This document shows positions 9,448-18,139 of a stretch of 64,000 nucleotides of DNA, piece after piece. Source of the stretch: a bacterium (GTDB lineage: Bacteria > Actinomycetota > Acidimicrobiia > Acidimicrobiales > Bin134). Numbering within the stretch: the stretch's first letter is position 1; the number at the start of each line of letters is the position of its first letter. The notes beneath the pieces are model-generated. The model was not told the DNA's origin. It saw nothing but the letters and a program-made list of their open reading frames with translations, and ran no database searches. The stretch lies in assembly GCA_028819295.1 (NCBI GenBank), contig JAPPMA010000062.1, forward strand, positions 59,915 to 123,914, written 5' to 3'. A program made the position numbers and the translations under genes.

Positions 9448-10149
9448 CTAGAGAGCCATGTACCTTCGCTGAAGATCCCTGTCACGGCTGAGTTCCGTGA
9501 TGTCAAGCTCTTCGATGACTTCTCCTTTGTCCATAATCAACCCGCGGTGGGCGACTCGGGCGGCGAAGTCAAGATTCTGTTCCACCACAAGCACCGCTAT
9601 ACCACGCTGTGAGTTGATCTGCTCCACGTTGGCTGCGATCTCATCCAGGATTGATGGCTGGATTCCTTCGGATGGTTCGTCGAGCAAGAGGAGTTTGGGC
9701 CTGGCCATCAGTGCACGGGCGAGGGCGAGAATCTGCTGTTGGCCCCCAGACAAGCTGCCCCCTCGGGCCTTGCGCTTTTCGGCCAGCACCGGGAATTGCG
9801 CGAATGTCTCCTCTAGTTCGTCTCCCTGGGATCTTCCGACTGCTGAGGCAGCGACCTGGAGGTTTTCGGTCACGGTGAGCTTGGGGAAGATGTCCCGTCC
9901 CTGGGGCACATGGGAGATGCCGAGGCGGGCTCGCCGGAAAGCGCTGAGTGAGGTGAGTTCGTAACCATCGAAGCTCAAACTGCCGCCGGTGCATGGAATG
10001 GTGCCGCTTATGGCTCGCATGAGCGTCGTCTTGCCCGCTCCGTTGCGGCCTAACACCGCAGCGATCTCTCCCGAGTCCAGCGACAGGCTGATGCCGTGAA
10101 GAACCGGTGTAGAGCCATAACCCGCTCGGACATGGTCTAGTTGCAGCAT
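9448..10149 (-). CDS. ABC importer ATP-binding protein, LivF/UrtE type
   Basis: A 233-residue ATPase with Walker A GRNGAGKTT, signature LSGGQQQ and Walker B LLLLDEPSEGI followed by QPSI, the last being characteristic of UrtE-type (urea/amide) rather than general LivF proteins. I chose the ATG at 10149 (MLQLDHVRAGYG), four bases after the stop of the upstream permease-ATPase fusion gene. It energises the importer with the ATPase half of that fusion. It is the last gene of the transporter operon. Confidence 0.88.
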   Translation of the reverse strand: MLQLDHVRAGYGSTPVLHGISLSLDSGEIAAVLGRNGAGKTTLMRAISGTIPCTGGSLSFDGYELTSLSAFRRARLGISHVPQGRDIFPKLTVTENLQVAASAVGRSQGDELEETFAQFPVLAEKRKARGGSLSGGQQQILALARALMARPKLLLLDEPSEGIQPSILDEIAANVEQINSQRGIAVLVVEQNLDFAARVAHRGLIMDKGEVIEELDITELSRDRDLQRRYMAL

Positions 10150-10153
10150 CGGC

Positions 10154-12022
10154 TCACTCCCGCCCCAAGTAGATGTCGAGGATGCGTTCATCGCGGGACA
10201 ATTCGTCGAAGCTTCCCTGGGTGAACAATCTGCCGCGATGCAACACGGTGACGGGGGCGCTGAGTTGGCGCACGAATTCCATGTCGTGCTCGACCACGAT
10301 GACCGATGCCCGCTCGCCGAGCTGTGCTACCAGTTCTCCGGTACGGCGGGTCTCTTCCCGGGTCATCCCGGCGGTGGGCTCGTCGAGCAATACGACACAG
10401 GGCTTGGTGGCAACCACCATTCCGATCTCTAGCCATTGCTGTTGGCCGTGCGAGAGCGTCCCGGCCGGGTTCTGGGCGTGGTCTCCAAGTTCTAGCCATT
10501 CCAGCAATTGCTCTGCGCGGTCATCGGCCGTTGCCCGGTTGTGGGGCAAGGCGAAGCAGGCCAGCCATAGATTCTCCCGCACTGAGAGTTCCTTGAAAAT
10601 GGAAGCCACTTGAAGTTTGACGCCGATCCCTTGTCGAGCCCTTTGAAATGCTGGCCATTTGGTGAGGTTCTGCTCTTCCAAGAGCACCGACCCGTCGGTC
10701 ACCGAATACTGCCCTGACAGCAGCCCAAAGAGTGTGCTCTTGCCTGCTCCGTTCGGCCCGATCAGGCACGACACGCCCGTTGGGGGGAAATCAATAGTCA
10801 CGTTGTCAACTGCGGTGATACCTCCGAAGCGCTTTGTGACGTTGCGCGTGGCAATGGGGGTGTTGGAGCGCACTCCGTTGGCTTCTGTCATCCAGTCAAA
10901 CACCGATGACCCCGGCTTGGGTTGACTGCGTAGCGCTGCCTCGGGAGGGGTGGGGGGTTTGGACCAGCGGTTCAATGCTTGGCTGCCTGTCATCGCCCAT
11001 ACCTTTGCCGCGTTTGCAATGACCCCTCCGGGTAGGAACAGCACTATGAAGACCAGGATCGCGCCCAGCACGATTGGCTCATTGTTGCCGTCAGCTCCTC
11101 CTGCCCACGATGAGAGTCCCTCGACGATCAGAACGCCGATGAACGCCCCGGCAACGCTGGATCTGCTGCCGACGAGGACCCAAATGACAACTAGGGCCGC
11201 GGGGGTGAGTGAGAAGACTGGCGGGCTGATGAATCGACCCCACGCCGAAAATAGTGCCCCGGCGAACGCAGCGATGCCGCCTCCGATGGTGAACAAAGCC
11301 AGCTTGTGAGATCGGACGTTGTAGCCGGACAGCTCGGTTCGCAACTCATTGTGCTGCATCGCCACCGCGACTCGCCCAAATGGGCGTCGGGAGAGCATGC
11401 GGATACCGACGGCAATCAGAAGACCTGCGGCGACGCACACGACGAAGAACTGGACCCTGGTCAGCTCATGGCTGGCGCCGCCGGGCAGCCGCCAAGTGAG
11501 CCGGGGGATGCGGGTCATTCCGTTGTAGCCCCCGAAGGGTGCGTCTCCGATCCGGTACTCCGATCCTGAAGTGGAGTTCACGAACGCGAACAGGACCAGG
11601 CTGGTGGCCAGTGTGATGATGGCCACGTACACGTTGGTGACGTTGCCGTAGAACATGAAGTAGCCCAACAGCGCAGCGAACGCCGCGCCGACGACAACAG
11701 CGGCCACCACGGCTGTCAGGGTTTCGCCGGTATTGTCGGCGAAGTTGATGGCCCAGAATCCGTACGTATAGCCGCCAATGCCATAAATCGCGGCTTGGCC
11801 GAAGCTGAAAATGCCGCCGTAGCCCCAAATCAGCACCAGCGAAAGGGCCAAAATCGCCTGAATTGCCCATAAGGACCATTCGAATGCAGTGAACTCTTCG
11901 ACCAGGTTCCCAAGGATCGCCATGGCAACCAGGGCCAACACGGCTGCCGAAATGTCAGTCCCCAATGAGCCCCGCCCAGACTGGGCGCCGGTGCCGGCTA
12001 GTCTCGCTAGCTGAGCCATCAT
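10154..12022 (-). CDS. Fused ABC permease-ATPase (LivM-LivG / UrtC-UrtD type)
   Basis: A 622-residue protein joining two normally separate subunits. Residues about 1-340 are a multi-span LivM/UrtC permease (LVLIWGYGGIFSFGQAAIYG is the conserved loop). After a linker, residues about 378-622 form a LivG/UrtD ATPase with Walker A GPNGAGKST, Q-loop GIGVKLQVASIF, signature LSHGQQQW and Walker B VVLLDEPTAGM. The start is the ATG at 12022, overlapping the stop of the LivH-type gene by four bases (ATGA). Whole-length collinear domains with no stop make this a real fusion rather than an assembly artefact. The UrtD-like Q-loop supports urea or short amides as substrate. Confidence 0.88.
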   Translation of the reverse strand: MMAQLARLAGTGAQSGRGSLGTDISAAVLALVAMAILGNLVEEFTAFEWSLWAIQAILALSLVLIWGYGGIFSFGQAAIYGIGGYTYGFWAINFADNTGETLTAVVAAVVVGAAFAALLGYFMFYGNVTNVYVAIITLATSLVLFAFVNSTSGSEYRIGDAPFGGYNGMTRIPRLTWRLPGGASHELTRVQFFVVCVAAGLLIAVGIRMLSRRPFGRVAVAMQHNELRTELSGYNVRSHKLALFTIGGGIAAFAGALFSAWGRFISPPVFSLTPAALVVIWVLVGSRSSVAGAFIGVLIVEGLSSWAGGADGNNEPIVLGAILVFIVLFLPGGVIANAAKVWAMTGSQALNRWSKPPTPPEAALRSQPKPGSSVFDWMTEANGVRSNTPIATRNVTKRFGGITAVDNVTIDFPPTGVSCLIGPNGAGKSTLFGLLSGQYSVTDGSVLLEEQNLTKWPAFQRARQGIGVKLQVASIFKELSVRENLWLACFALPHNRATADDRAEQLLEWLELGDHAQNPAGTLSHGQQQWLEIGMVVATKPCVVLLDEPTAGMTREETRRTGELVAQLGERASVIVVEHDMEFVRQLSAPVTVLHRGRLFTQGSFDELSRDERILDIYLGRE

Positions 12023-12882
12023 CGGGTGTCGCGCCTCCCAGTGAGCCCTTGAGGCATGAACCGCAGGATGACAATGGCAGCGATGAGCAGCATCGCTTGC
12101 CCGATGACCGGGGTGAAGCGGTTGGTGGCCACGTTTTCCACTAAACCCAGCAGTCCGCTGGCCGACACCGTGCCGGCGATAAACGAAGGGCCTCCAACGA
12201 TGACTGTCATGAACGACCGGGCGACGTATGTGTGGCCCATAGTGGGGATGACTCCGACCAGCGGGGCTAGCAGCGCACCGGCTGCCCCGGCGAGAGCGGA
12301 TCCCAGCCCGAATGTCCACATATTGATCAATGACGTGTTCACTCCTAGTTCCTGGGCCATAGTCGGCGACTGGGTGGCCGCTCGGGCCAGAAGGCCGTAC
12401 CGCGTCTTGCGCATGACCGTGAACGTTCCCACTGTGAGAGCCGCAGCTGCTCCCATGAGGATCAAGTTGTAGGCAGACATAGAGAATTCGCCGACGGTGA
12501 AGCTGCCCACCGGAACCCGAATTCCTTCCGTAACCGATCCGTAGTGGTTGTCAACCACCTGGACAAGGATCAGCGACACCCCCCAGGTGGCCAGCATGGT
12601 GTCGAAGAGTCGGCCGTATAGCCGTCGTATCAGCAGCCGCTCCAGCACGAGTCCAAAGATCCCGACAGCCACGGCGGCCACCAGCATGGCGAGCCACACA
12701 TTTAACCCGCTTCGAACCCCGGAGAGCGTGGCGAAGGCCCCCAGCATGATGAATTCGCCGTGGGCGAGGTTGATGATGCCCCTCATCCCGAAGATGACGG
12801 CGAGTCCAATAGAGACCAGGAGCAGGATAGAGATCCCCGAAAAGAGGTCGAAGCCGAGATTGAAAAGTCGGTCAAGGGCCAT
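12019..12882 (-). CDS. ABC importer permease, LivH/UrtB type
   Basis: A 287-residue, highly hydrophobic permease with the conserved cytoplasmic segment FGMRGIINLAHGEFIMLGAF near the N-terminus, found in LivH/UrtB proteins. It forms the translocation pore with the LivM half of the downstream fusion. It is coupled to the fusion gene by a four-base overlap and separated from the upstream binding-protein gene by 125 bp that contain a strong hairpin, probably so that the binding protein can be made in excess. Confidence 0.9.
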   Translation of the reverse strand: MALDRLFNLGFDLFSGISILLLVSIGLAVIFGMRGIINLAHGEFIMLGAFATLSGVRSGLNVWLAMLVAAVAVGIFGLVLERLLIRRLYGRLFDTMLATWGVSLILVQVVDNHYGSVTEGIRVPVGSFTVGEFSMSAYNLILMGAAAALTVGTFTVMRKTRYGLLARAATQSPTMAQELGVNTSLINMWTFGLGSALAGAAGALLAPLVGVIPTMGHTYVARSFMTVIVGGPSFIAGTVSASGLLGLVENVATNRFTPVIGQAMLLIAAIVILRFMPQGLTGRRDTR

Positions 12883-12938
12883 TGAATCAGAGTCTCTCAG
12901 GGTGCCCGCTGGAATGCGGAGAGCTGGCTGACAGCCCT

Positions 12939-12967
12939 GCGGGGAGGGTGCTGGGCACCCTCCCCGC
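12939..12967 (-). terminator. Intercistronic GC-rich hairpin between binding-protein and permease genes
   Basis: A perfect 13-bp inverted repeat (GCGGGGAGGGTGC, three-base loop TGG, and its complement) lies 41 bases after the binding-protein stop. No T-run follows on the minus strand, so it is more likely a transcript-stabilising or attenuating stem-loop than a full intrinsic terminator. Confidence 0.6.
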
Positions 12968-13007
12968 GAGTGGCATGGTCACTCCCAACCTGGAGGGGAA
13001 AACAGGC

Positions 13008-14411
13008 CTAATTGGGAGTGAACTGCTCGTTGATGTTTGGATTGGCAATCAGGTCGCATGATTCCTGCTCGAACGAAGGTGGGATGTTGTCGTAGGTTTC
13101 GAAGACGTCGAAGCCTCCCGAATCGTTCGTGCGAGCCAGGCTCACCGGTTGGACCAAGTGGTGGGAGCCGCCGTCGAGGGTCACAATGCCCTTGGGGCTG
13201 TCAAAGCTAACGCCGCTTTCGAGCTGGGCGATGACCGAGTCGCGATCCAGGGTTCCGGCTGCGTTCACCGCGTCGGCCCACATGTGCCAGCCTTCCCACA
13301 CGTAGACGGCCAAGTCAGTGATATACGGGTAGTCGTCGCCATATTCGGCCGTCCAGGCGGCCACGAAAGCCCGGTTCTGGGGAGTGTCGAGCTCCTGGAA
13401 GTACGGGTAGGCCACGATAATGTTCTCCGCCGAAACGGGATCGAGTGCTACTTGCTCGTTGCCGAGCCCGAAGGTCGTCGACACCACGGGAATGCTCTCG
13501 TTGACGCCTGCGGCGGCATATTGGCTGTAGAACGACATGTGAGCGCCGCCGACGAGCAAAGACATCACTGCGTCAGGGGCTGCGCTCTGGACGGCGGAGA
13601 TCGTCGTGCCGAATTCGGCGACATCAAGGGGGAAGAAGTCCTCGCCAACAATTTCGCCTCCGTGCTCTGCGGCGTAGTGCCTCACCCAATCAGCGGAGAT
13701 CTGGCCGTAGTTGTAGTCGGCGGCAAGGATGTACAGGCGGGGGCCGATGTTCTCAATTGCCCAGGGTATGAGCACCTGGAGCTGCTGGGTGGGTACGACC
13801 CCGGTGACGAAAGTGTTGCGGTCGCAAACGCCGCCTTCGTAGAGGACGTTGTAGAAGTACAGCAGCTCGGCCTCGCCGAATGTCGGTCGGATCGCCTCTC
13901 GAGAGGCACTGGTTATGCCGGCGTGCACCACTGCGAGGTCCTCAGCTACTAGCCGATCGGCGCCGGTGATGTACTCGTTCTGATCCGACTTGGAGTCAAG
14001 GGCCACGAGTTCGAGTTGGCGCCCGAGCACCCCGCCTTTGGCATTGATGTCTGCGATCGCCAACCGTGTGGCATCGACCATGGGGGTCCCATAGATGTTG
14101 AGAGGACCGGTCTCGTCGAGAAGGCTGCCCACTCTGATCGGCTCGCTCGTGCTCTCTTCGACGCTGGCTGTTTCTTCTTCCTCCTCTTCTTCCTCGTCGC
14201 TGCTAGGCGGCGCTTGGGTGGCTTCGGGCGTATCGCCGGTACCATCCTCGGCGGTCGCAGGCTGCTCCACCTGGCTGGCGCCGTCACCGGCGGACCCTGT
14301 TTGGTCGTCGTCATCGTTGCCGCAAGCGGCTGCGATAAAGGCAAGCGCGAAAAAAGCCGCCGCTAACCGCGGCCACCGACTCCACTTGCGTTGTTCTCTT
14401 GGAGTGTTCAT
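13008..14411 (-). CDS. Substrate-binding lipoprotein of a urea/amide-type ABC importer
   Basis: 467 residues. An N-terminal signal peptide ends in a lipobox (IAAAC, lipidated Cys30), followed by a low-complexity acidic linker with a run of eight Glu and then a periplasmic-binding-protein type I fold. Segments such as NVLYEGGVCDRNTFVTG, RLYILAADYNYGQ and FDSPKGIVTLDGGSHH follow the UrtA/AmiC pattern (urea or short-chain amide sensors and binders) more than LivJ. I chose the ATG at 14411 because the signal peptide then starts correctly; an in-frame start at 14489 would add 26 hydrophilic residues. It is the first gene of the importer operon, behind repeated operator-like sites. Confidence 0.87.
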   Translation of the reverse strand: MNTPREQRKWSRWPRLAAAFFALAFIAAACGNDDDDQTGSAGDGASQVEQPATAEDGTGDTPEATQAPPSSDEEEEEEEETASVEESTSEPIRVGSLLDETGPLNIYGTPMVDATRLAIADINAKGGVLGRQLELVALDSKSDQNEYITGADRLVAEDLAVVHAGITSASREAIRPTFGEAELLYFYNVLYEGGVCDRNTFVTGVVPTQQLQVLIPWAIENIGPRLYILAADYNYGQISADWVRHYAAEHGGEIVGEDFFPLDVAEFGTTISAVQSAAPDAVMSLLVGGAHMSFYSQYAAAGVNESIPVVSTTFGLGNEQVALDPVSAENIIVAYPYFQELDTPQNRAFVAAWTAEYGDDYPYITDLAVYVWEGWHMWADAVNAAGTLDRDSVIAQLESGVSFDSPKGIVTLDGGSHHLVQPVSLARTNDSGGFDVFETYDNIPPSFEQESCDLIANPNINEQFTPN

Positions 14412-14546
14412 TGGCAGTGCAATTCCTTCCTCGAGCTGGGGATTCCGGTATTTGGCCCCCAGTTGGCTATCTCTTCGAGCGTGATTCACTCAAAGGAAGC
14501 GCAAAGTTGTGCGGATCGAGTTCATCGCGGCATCGGCGGCCTCGTC

Positions 14547-14640
14547 ACCCGCGATTGCAGGGTTGGAGCCAACTACCCGCGAATGAAGGTTGGTTGGAGC
14601 TTCGCGCCTTCCAGGCACCAGAACCCTGCAATCGAAGGTG
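14547..14640. promoter_or_regulatory. Three repeated operator-like sites in the divergent importer/ligase promoter region
   Basis: The 325-bp intergenic region holds three copies of one motif in the same orientation: ACCCGCGATTGCAGGGTT (14547-14564), ACCCGCGAATGAAGGTT (14575-14591) and ACCCTGCAATCGAAGGTG (14623-14640). Parts of the first and third also form a perfect 13-bp inverted repeat (14552-14564 with 14622-14634). A fourth copy lies upstream of the amidase gene. I infer a shared transcription factor, possibly the NarL-type regulator encoded at 17.5-18.1 kb. Confidence 0.6.
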
Positions 14641-14736
14641 TGCCCTACTAGCGGCCTCTGGCCACCATTTTGTGGCTGCGGGCCGAATGGAGAACGCGCG
14701 GTGCGTCGCACAGAATCGCAAGAACGGGGAGTCGCC

Positions 14737-16380
14737 ATGTTGACGCGAGACAACTACGAACAGCTGCGGTCGACATTCGCGCTCAAGGTGCCGCCGCGGT
14801 TCAACTATGTACGTCATGTCGTTGACAATTGGGCCTCGTCCCAGCCCGACAAGTTGGCCCTCATTGCCGTTGAACCCGATGGCAACTCGGCGAACCGGTA
14901 CACATTCGCCGACATTTCGGCCCGGGCTTCAGAAGCTGCTGACCTTCTTGGAGAACTGGGCGTCAACAAGGGCGATCGGGTCTTCGTCATGCTGCCGCGA
15001 GTCGTCGAGTGGTACGACATTCTGCTTGGTTGCATCAGGTTGGGAGCGATCCCGATGCCCGCAACGATGCAGCTAACGCCCAGAGACGTCGCGTACCGCG
15101 TCAATGCTGCCGACGCGTCAGTCGTCGTCACCGATGACGACGGACATGAAGCAGTTGCCGGAGCGTTAGGAGAGTGCCCCGCAGTCGAGGCCAAAATCAT
15201 CGTAGGACAGGTCAAAAGCGGCTGGACTTCTTACCGCGACGCAATCCGCACTCATCGCGCCAGCGCCATGCTTGAGGACACTGCGTCTGACGACCCGATG
15301 CTGATTTATTTCACCTCTGGCACTGAGTCCTATCCGAAGATGGTGCTTCACACCCAGGCGTCCTACGGCATCGGCCATGAGATCACTGCTCGCTTCTGGC
15401 ATGACCTTGGTGAGTCCGATGTTCACTGGACGGTCTCGGACACCGGGTGGGCGAAGGCCGCTTGGGGCAAGCTCTTCGGCCAGTGGCGTCTCGGTGCCTG
15501 TGTGCTGATGTGGAACATCATCGGGAAACCCGACTTCGACCGCATGCTCCGCATCATCGGCGAGCAGGGCGTCACTACCTTTTGCGCTCCGCCGACGATA
15601 TACCGGGCCTTTGCCCAGATGGACCTCTCGAAATACGATCTGACTGGACTCAGGCATTCGACTGCTGCGGGGGAGCCTCTCAACCCAGAAGTCATCAAGG
15701 TCTGGCGCGACGCCACAGGGCTCCAAATCTATGACGGTTACGGGCAGACAGAGACCGTCAACATTGTCGCCAACCTGCCCGGCATCGACGTGCGCCCTGG
15801 GTCTATGGGCCTGCCTGTCCCCGGATTCGATGTCCAAATCGTGGACGATGCGGGAAATATCGTGGACGACGGCGTTGAGGGGAACATTGCCGTGCGCATA
15901 GAGCCCAAGCGCCCTGTCGGACTGTTCAAGGAGTACTGGCGCGATTCGGAGAAGAACGAGCGGGTCTTTCGTGATGGCTGGTACTACACCGGTGACAGGG
16001 CGACCCGCGACAGCGACGGCTACATATGGTTCGTGGGTCGCGCCGACGATGTGATTTTGTCGTCCGCCTACCGAATCGGACCCTTCGAAGTCGAGTCTGC
16101 TCTGTTGGAGCATGTTGCAGTGGCCGAGGCGGCAGTCGTCGGCAAGCCAGACCCCGGGCGCGGGGAGATCGTGAAGGCGTTCGTCATCCTTGCCGCCGGA
16201 TTCCTACCCACCGCTGAGCTGGGCGAACAGCTCAAGGAGCACGTCAAGGCCACGACCGCGCCCTACAAGTACCCGCGTGAAATCGAGTTTGTCGATGAAC
16301 TGCCAAAGACAGTCTCAGGCAAGATAAGACGAGTCGAACTCCGTGAGCAAAAGGCAAGAGACCAAGCGGTTAGGCGCTAG
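14737..16380 (+). CDS. Acyl-CoA ligase, medium-chain/benzoate-CoA ligase-like (AMP-forming)
   Basis: 547 residues from the ATG at 14737, preceded by GGGGAG six bases upstream; a longer reading from 14590 adds a non-conserved, non-protein-like leader. ANL motifs: YFTSGTESYPKMVLHT (P-loop), DGYGQTET, TGDRATRDSDGYIWFVGR and the C-terminal catalytic lysine in TVSGKIRR (about K529). The PKM variant is typical of the MACS/acetyl-CoA-synthetase-like group that activates medium-chain or aromatic acids. It is transcribed divergently from the importer through a shared operator region, so it may activate the acid released from an imported amide. It ends tail-to-tail with the kinase gene, overlapping by four bases. 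Confidence 0.88.
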   Translation: MLTRDNYEQLRSTFALKVPPRFNYVRHVVDNWASSQPDKLALIAVEPDGNSANRYTFADISARASEAADLLGELGVNKGDRVFVMLPRVVEWYDILLGCIRLGAIPMPATMQLTPRDVAYRVNAADASVVVTDDDGHEAVAGALGECPAVEAKIIVGQVKSGWTSYRDAIRTHRASAMLEDTASDDPMLIYFTSGTESYPKMVLHTQASYGIGHEITARFWHDLGESDVHWTVSDTGWAKAAWGKLFGQWRLGACVLMWNIIGKPDFDRMLRIIGEQGVTTFCAPPTIYRAFAQMDLSKYDLTGLRHSTAAGEPLNPEVIKVWRDATGLQIYDGYGQTETVNIVANLPGIDVRPGSMGLPVPGFDVQIVDDAGNIVDDGVEGNIAVRIEPKRPVGLFKEYWRDSEKNERVFRDGWYYTGDRATRDSDGYIWFVGRADDVILSSAYRIGPFEVESALLEHVAVAEAAVVGKPDPGRGEIVKAFVILAAGFLPTAELGEQLKEHVKATTAPYKYPREIEFVDELPKTVSGKIRRVELREQKARDQAVRR

Positions 16381-17513
16381 CTGGCAACCAGTCTCGCTCG
16401 AATCAGGTTGGTGCCATCGGAGTCGGCAAGCACCTGAATGGAATCCGCGCTCGAGCGGAGATGCTGCTTCATAGAGGACTTCAACTCATTCGTCTCAGGG
16501 TCGTCAGATGCTGTGTCGCCATCGTGTTGCACGGTTAGCACCAATTCGCTGCCGTCGAATTCCGCGCAGAGAACCACGATTCTGACGTTTACCTGGTTCT
16601 CCAGCCATCGCAATATCACCCGCGCCAACTGCACTGTCGGGAACTCGAACTGCGAGATCGCCTCCCCTGCCATCCCTCGGACAATCGGCTGCGACCACAC
16701 CCCTGTTCGAGTCGAATAGTCCTGAAGCTCTTGCAACAAGGCAACTGGAAGCGCTTCGTCAAGTGTCTGTGGCGAAAGAACGTGAAGGGCCCTGCGGAGG
16801 TTTCCTGCCGCATCCTGGACCTGCTGTTCGATCTGCTCAGCCAGGTCGAGCAGTGTCGAATTGTCGCCTCCGGAACCTCGTAACTGGGTTGCTGAGACGC
16901 TCATGCTGAACAGCAGCTGGCCGACTTCGTCGTGAAGGTCGCCGGCAATGCGGTGGCGCTCGGTAGCCACTAGGTAGTCGATGATCGCTTTGGTTCCGAT
17001 AGCTGTTTTGAATGCTGGCGCTGAAGCATCCGCCGCCTGTTGCATCACTTGCAGCGATCGATCACCAATGCTCCCAACGGAACGAACGCCGGCGTAGAGC
17101 ACGCCGACCACCGTGTCTTCGCTGATTACCGGAACTGCGGCAATGCCTCCAATTCCTTCGCCCCTTGAAACCACATCGACAAAGTCCCGGGTGATTTGCG
17201 GGTCAGTCGCGTAGTCCTCGACAACAACCGAGCAGCCCGTAGACATGACTCGGCCCCCTAGACCTTGCCCCGCGCTGAAATTGAGCTGGCCGAAGTCCTT
17301 CGTCCGAGTCCCTCTTGACGCCTGCATCTTCATTGACGTCGACGTAGGAGTATCGGCGACAGCGACGCTGGTCAGCGGCATTCCGAGAGAATCCGAGAGC
17401 ATCTCGACCGTTCGCTCGGCTTGCGCGGGGACTTCAACCATCCCCGCGAGCGAATACGAGAGTTGGCGAAGCAGATCGACGACTTCGTCGTTGGCGGGAC
17501 GCTCACCAGTCAT
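16377..17513 (-). CDS. GAF-domain histidine kinase homologue with a degenerate ATPase domain
   Basis: 378 residues: an N-terminal GAF domain (about 25-175), then a HisKA_3 dimerisation box, RIAGDLHDEVGQL, with phospho-acceptor His194. The C-terminal HATPase region is hard to find: there is no N-box like NxxKHA, and the expected DxGxG and GLxxM glycine boxes are replaced by QHDGDTASDD and an unrelated helix. It may therefore be phosphorylated or act as a regulatory pseudokinase rather than autophosphorylate. The ATG overlaps the stop of the response-regulator gene (ATGA), and it closely resembles the neighbouring kinase in its GAF and H-box regions, suggesting duplication. Confidence 0.82.
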   Translation of the reverse strand: MTGERPANDEVVDLLRQLSYSLAGMVEVPAQAERTVEMLSDSLGMPLTSVAVADTPTSTSMKMQASRGTRTKDFGQLNFSAGQGLGGRVMSTGCSVVVEDYATDPQITRDFVDVVSRGEGIGGIAAVPVISEDTVVGVLYAGVRSVGSIGDRSLQVMQQAADASAPAFKTAIGTKAIIDYLVATERHRIAGDLHDEVGQLLFSMSVSATQLRGSGGDNSTLLDLAEQIEQQVQDAAGNLRRALHVLSPQTLDEALPVALLQELQDYSTRTGVWSQPIVRGMAGEAISQFEFPTVQLARVILRWLENQVNVRIVVLCAEFDGSELVLTVQHDGDTASDDPETNELKSSMKQHLRSSADSIQVLADSDGTNLIRARLVAS

Positions 17514-18139
17514 AGCAATCGCAACTGCCTTGCGGTCGCCAATGCCTCGATCCGATTGCGCGCGTGCAACTTGGCGAGCAGCGATTGGATGTACGAGCGC
17601 ACGGTGTTCTCTGCCAGATGCAGCTCGGCCGCGATCTCCTTGCTGGTCCGGCCGAGCGCCATCACACACAGCACCTCGTACTCCCGGAGAGTGAGTGATT
17701 CGTAGAAGCCGCCGTTCTCGCCCAGCGATACGGCTCGTGTGTGTGGATCTTCTACCAGCGAGGGATCGACGAACAGCTCGCCTGCCAGCACCTTCCTCAG
17801 CGCATCGACGAGATTGCTGCCGTCTTTGAGCACCACTCCGACTGCACCGGCGTTCAGACACGCACGCAAGGGTTCGCGGTCGTCGAAAGCGGTGTGAATC
17901 ACGATGCGAGATTGGCTGGACACCTCTCCCAGCGCCCGGCACAGATGCGGGACGAAGTTGTCGCCGAGCTTCAGATCCAAAATGACCACGTCGGGAGTCA
18001 AGGACTTTGCCAAAGCGACGCCGTTTTCGCCTGTCATTGCCTCGCCGACCAGGGTTAAGTCGGGCTCGTTCGCCAAGAGCTGCCGCACGCCATCAATGAC
18101 TACCGGGTGATCGTCAATCACCAGCACCGACGCGATCAT
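17510..18139 (-). CDS. NarL/LuxR-family response regulator
   Basis: 209 residues: receiver domain (acidic pair D9/D10, phospho-acceptor D55 in VVILDLKLGD, Lys105 in VVLKDGS) followed by a LuxR-type helix-turn-helix (SLTLREYEVLCVMALGRTSK, then AENTVRSYIQSLLAKL). It lies between two GAF histidine kinase genes with overlapping start and stop codons on both sides, so the three proteins form one signalling unit. Being next to the importer, ligase and amidase genes, it is the obvious candidate to control them; binding to the repeated motif near 14.6 and 21.1 kb is inference. Confidence 0.93.
   Translation of the reverse strand: MIASVLVIDDHPVVIDGVRQLLANEPDLTLVGEAMTGENGVALAKSLTPDVVILDLKLGDNFVPHLCRALGEVSSQSRIVIHTAFDDREPLRACLNAGAVGVVLKDGSNLVDALRKVLAGELFVDPSLVEDPHTRAVSLGENGGFYESLTLREYEVLCVMALGRTSKEIAAELHLAENTVRSYIQSLLAKLHARNRIEALATARQLRLL

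Noticed and set aside
12023..12319. Upstream extension of the permease-ATPase fusion
   Set aside because: It overlaps the LivH-type gene and is Arg/His-rich; the coupled ATG at 12022 gives the normal permease N-terminus.
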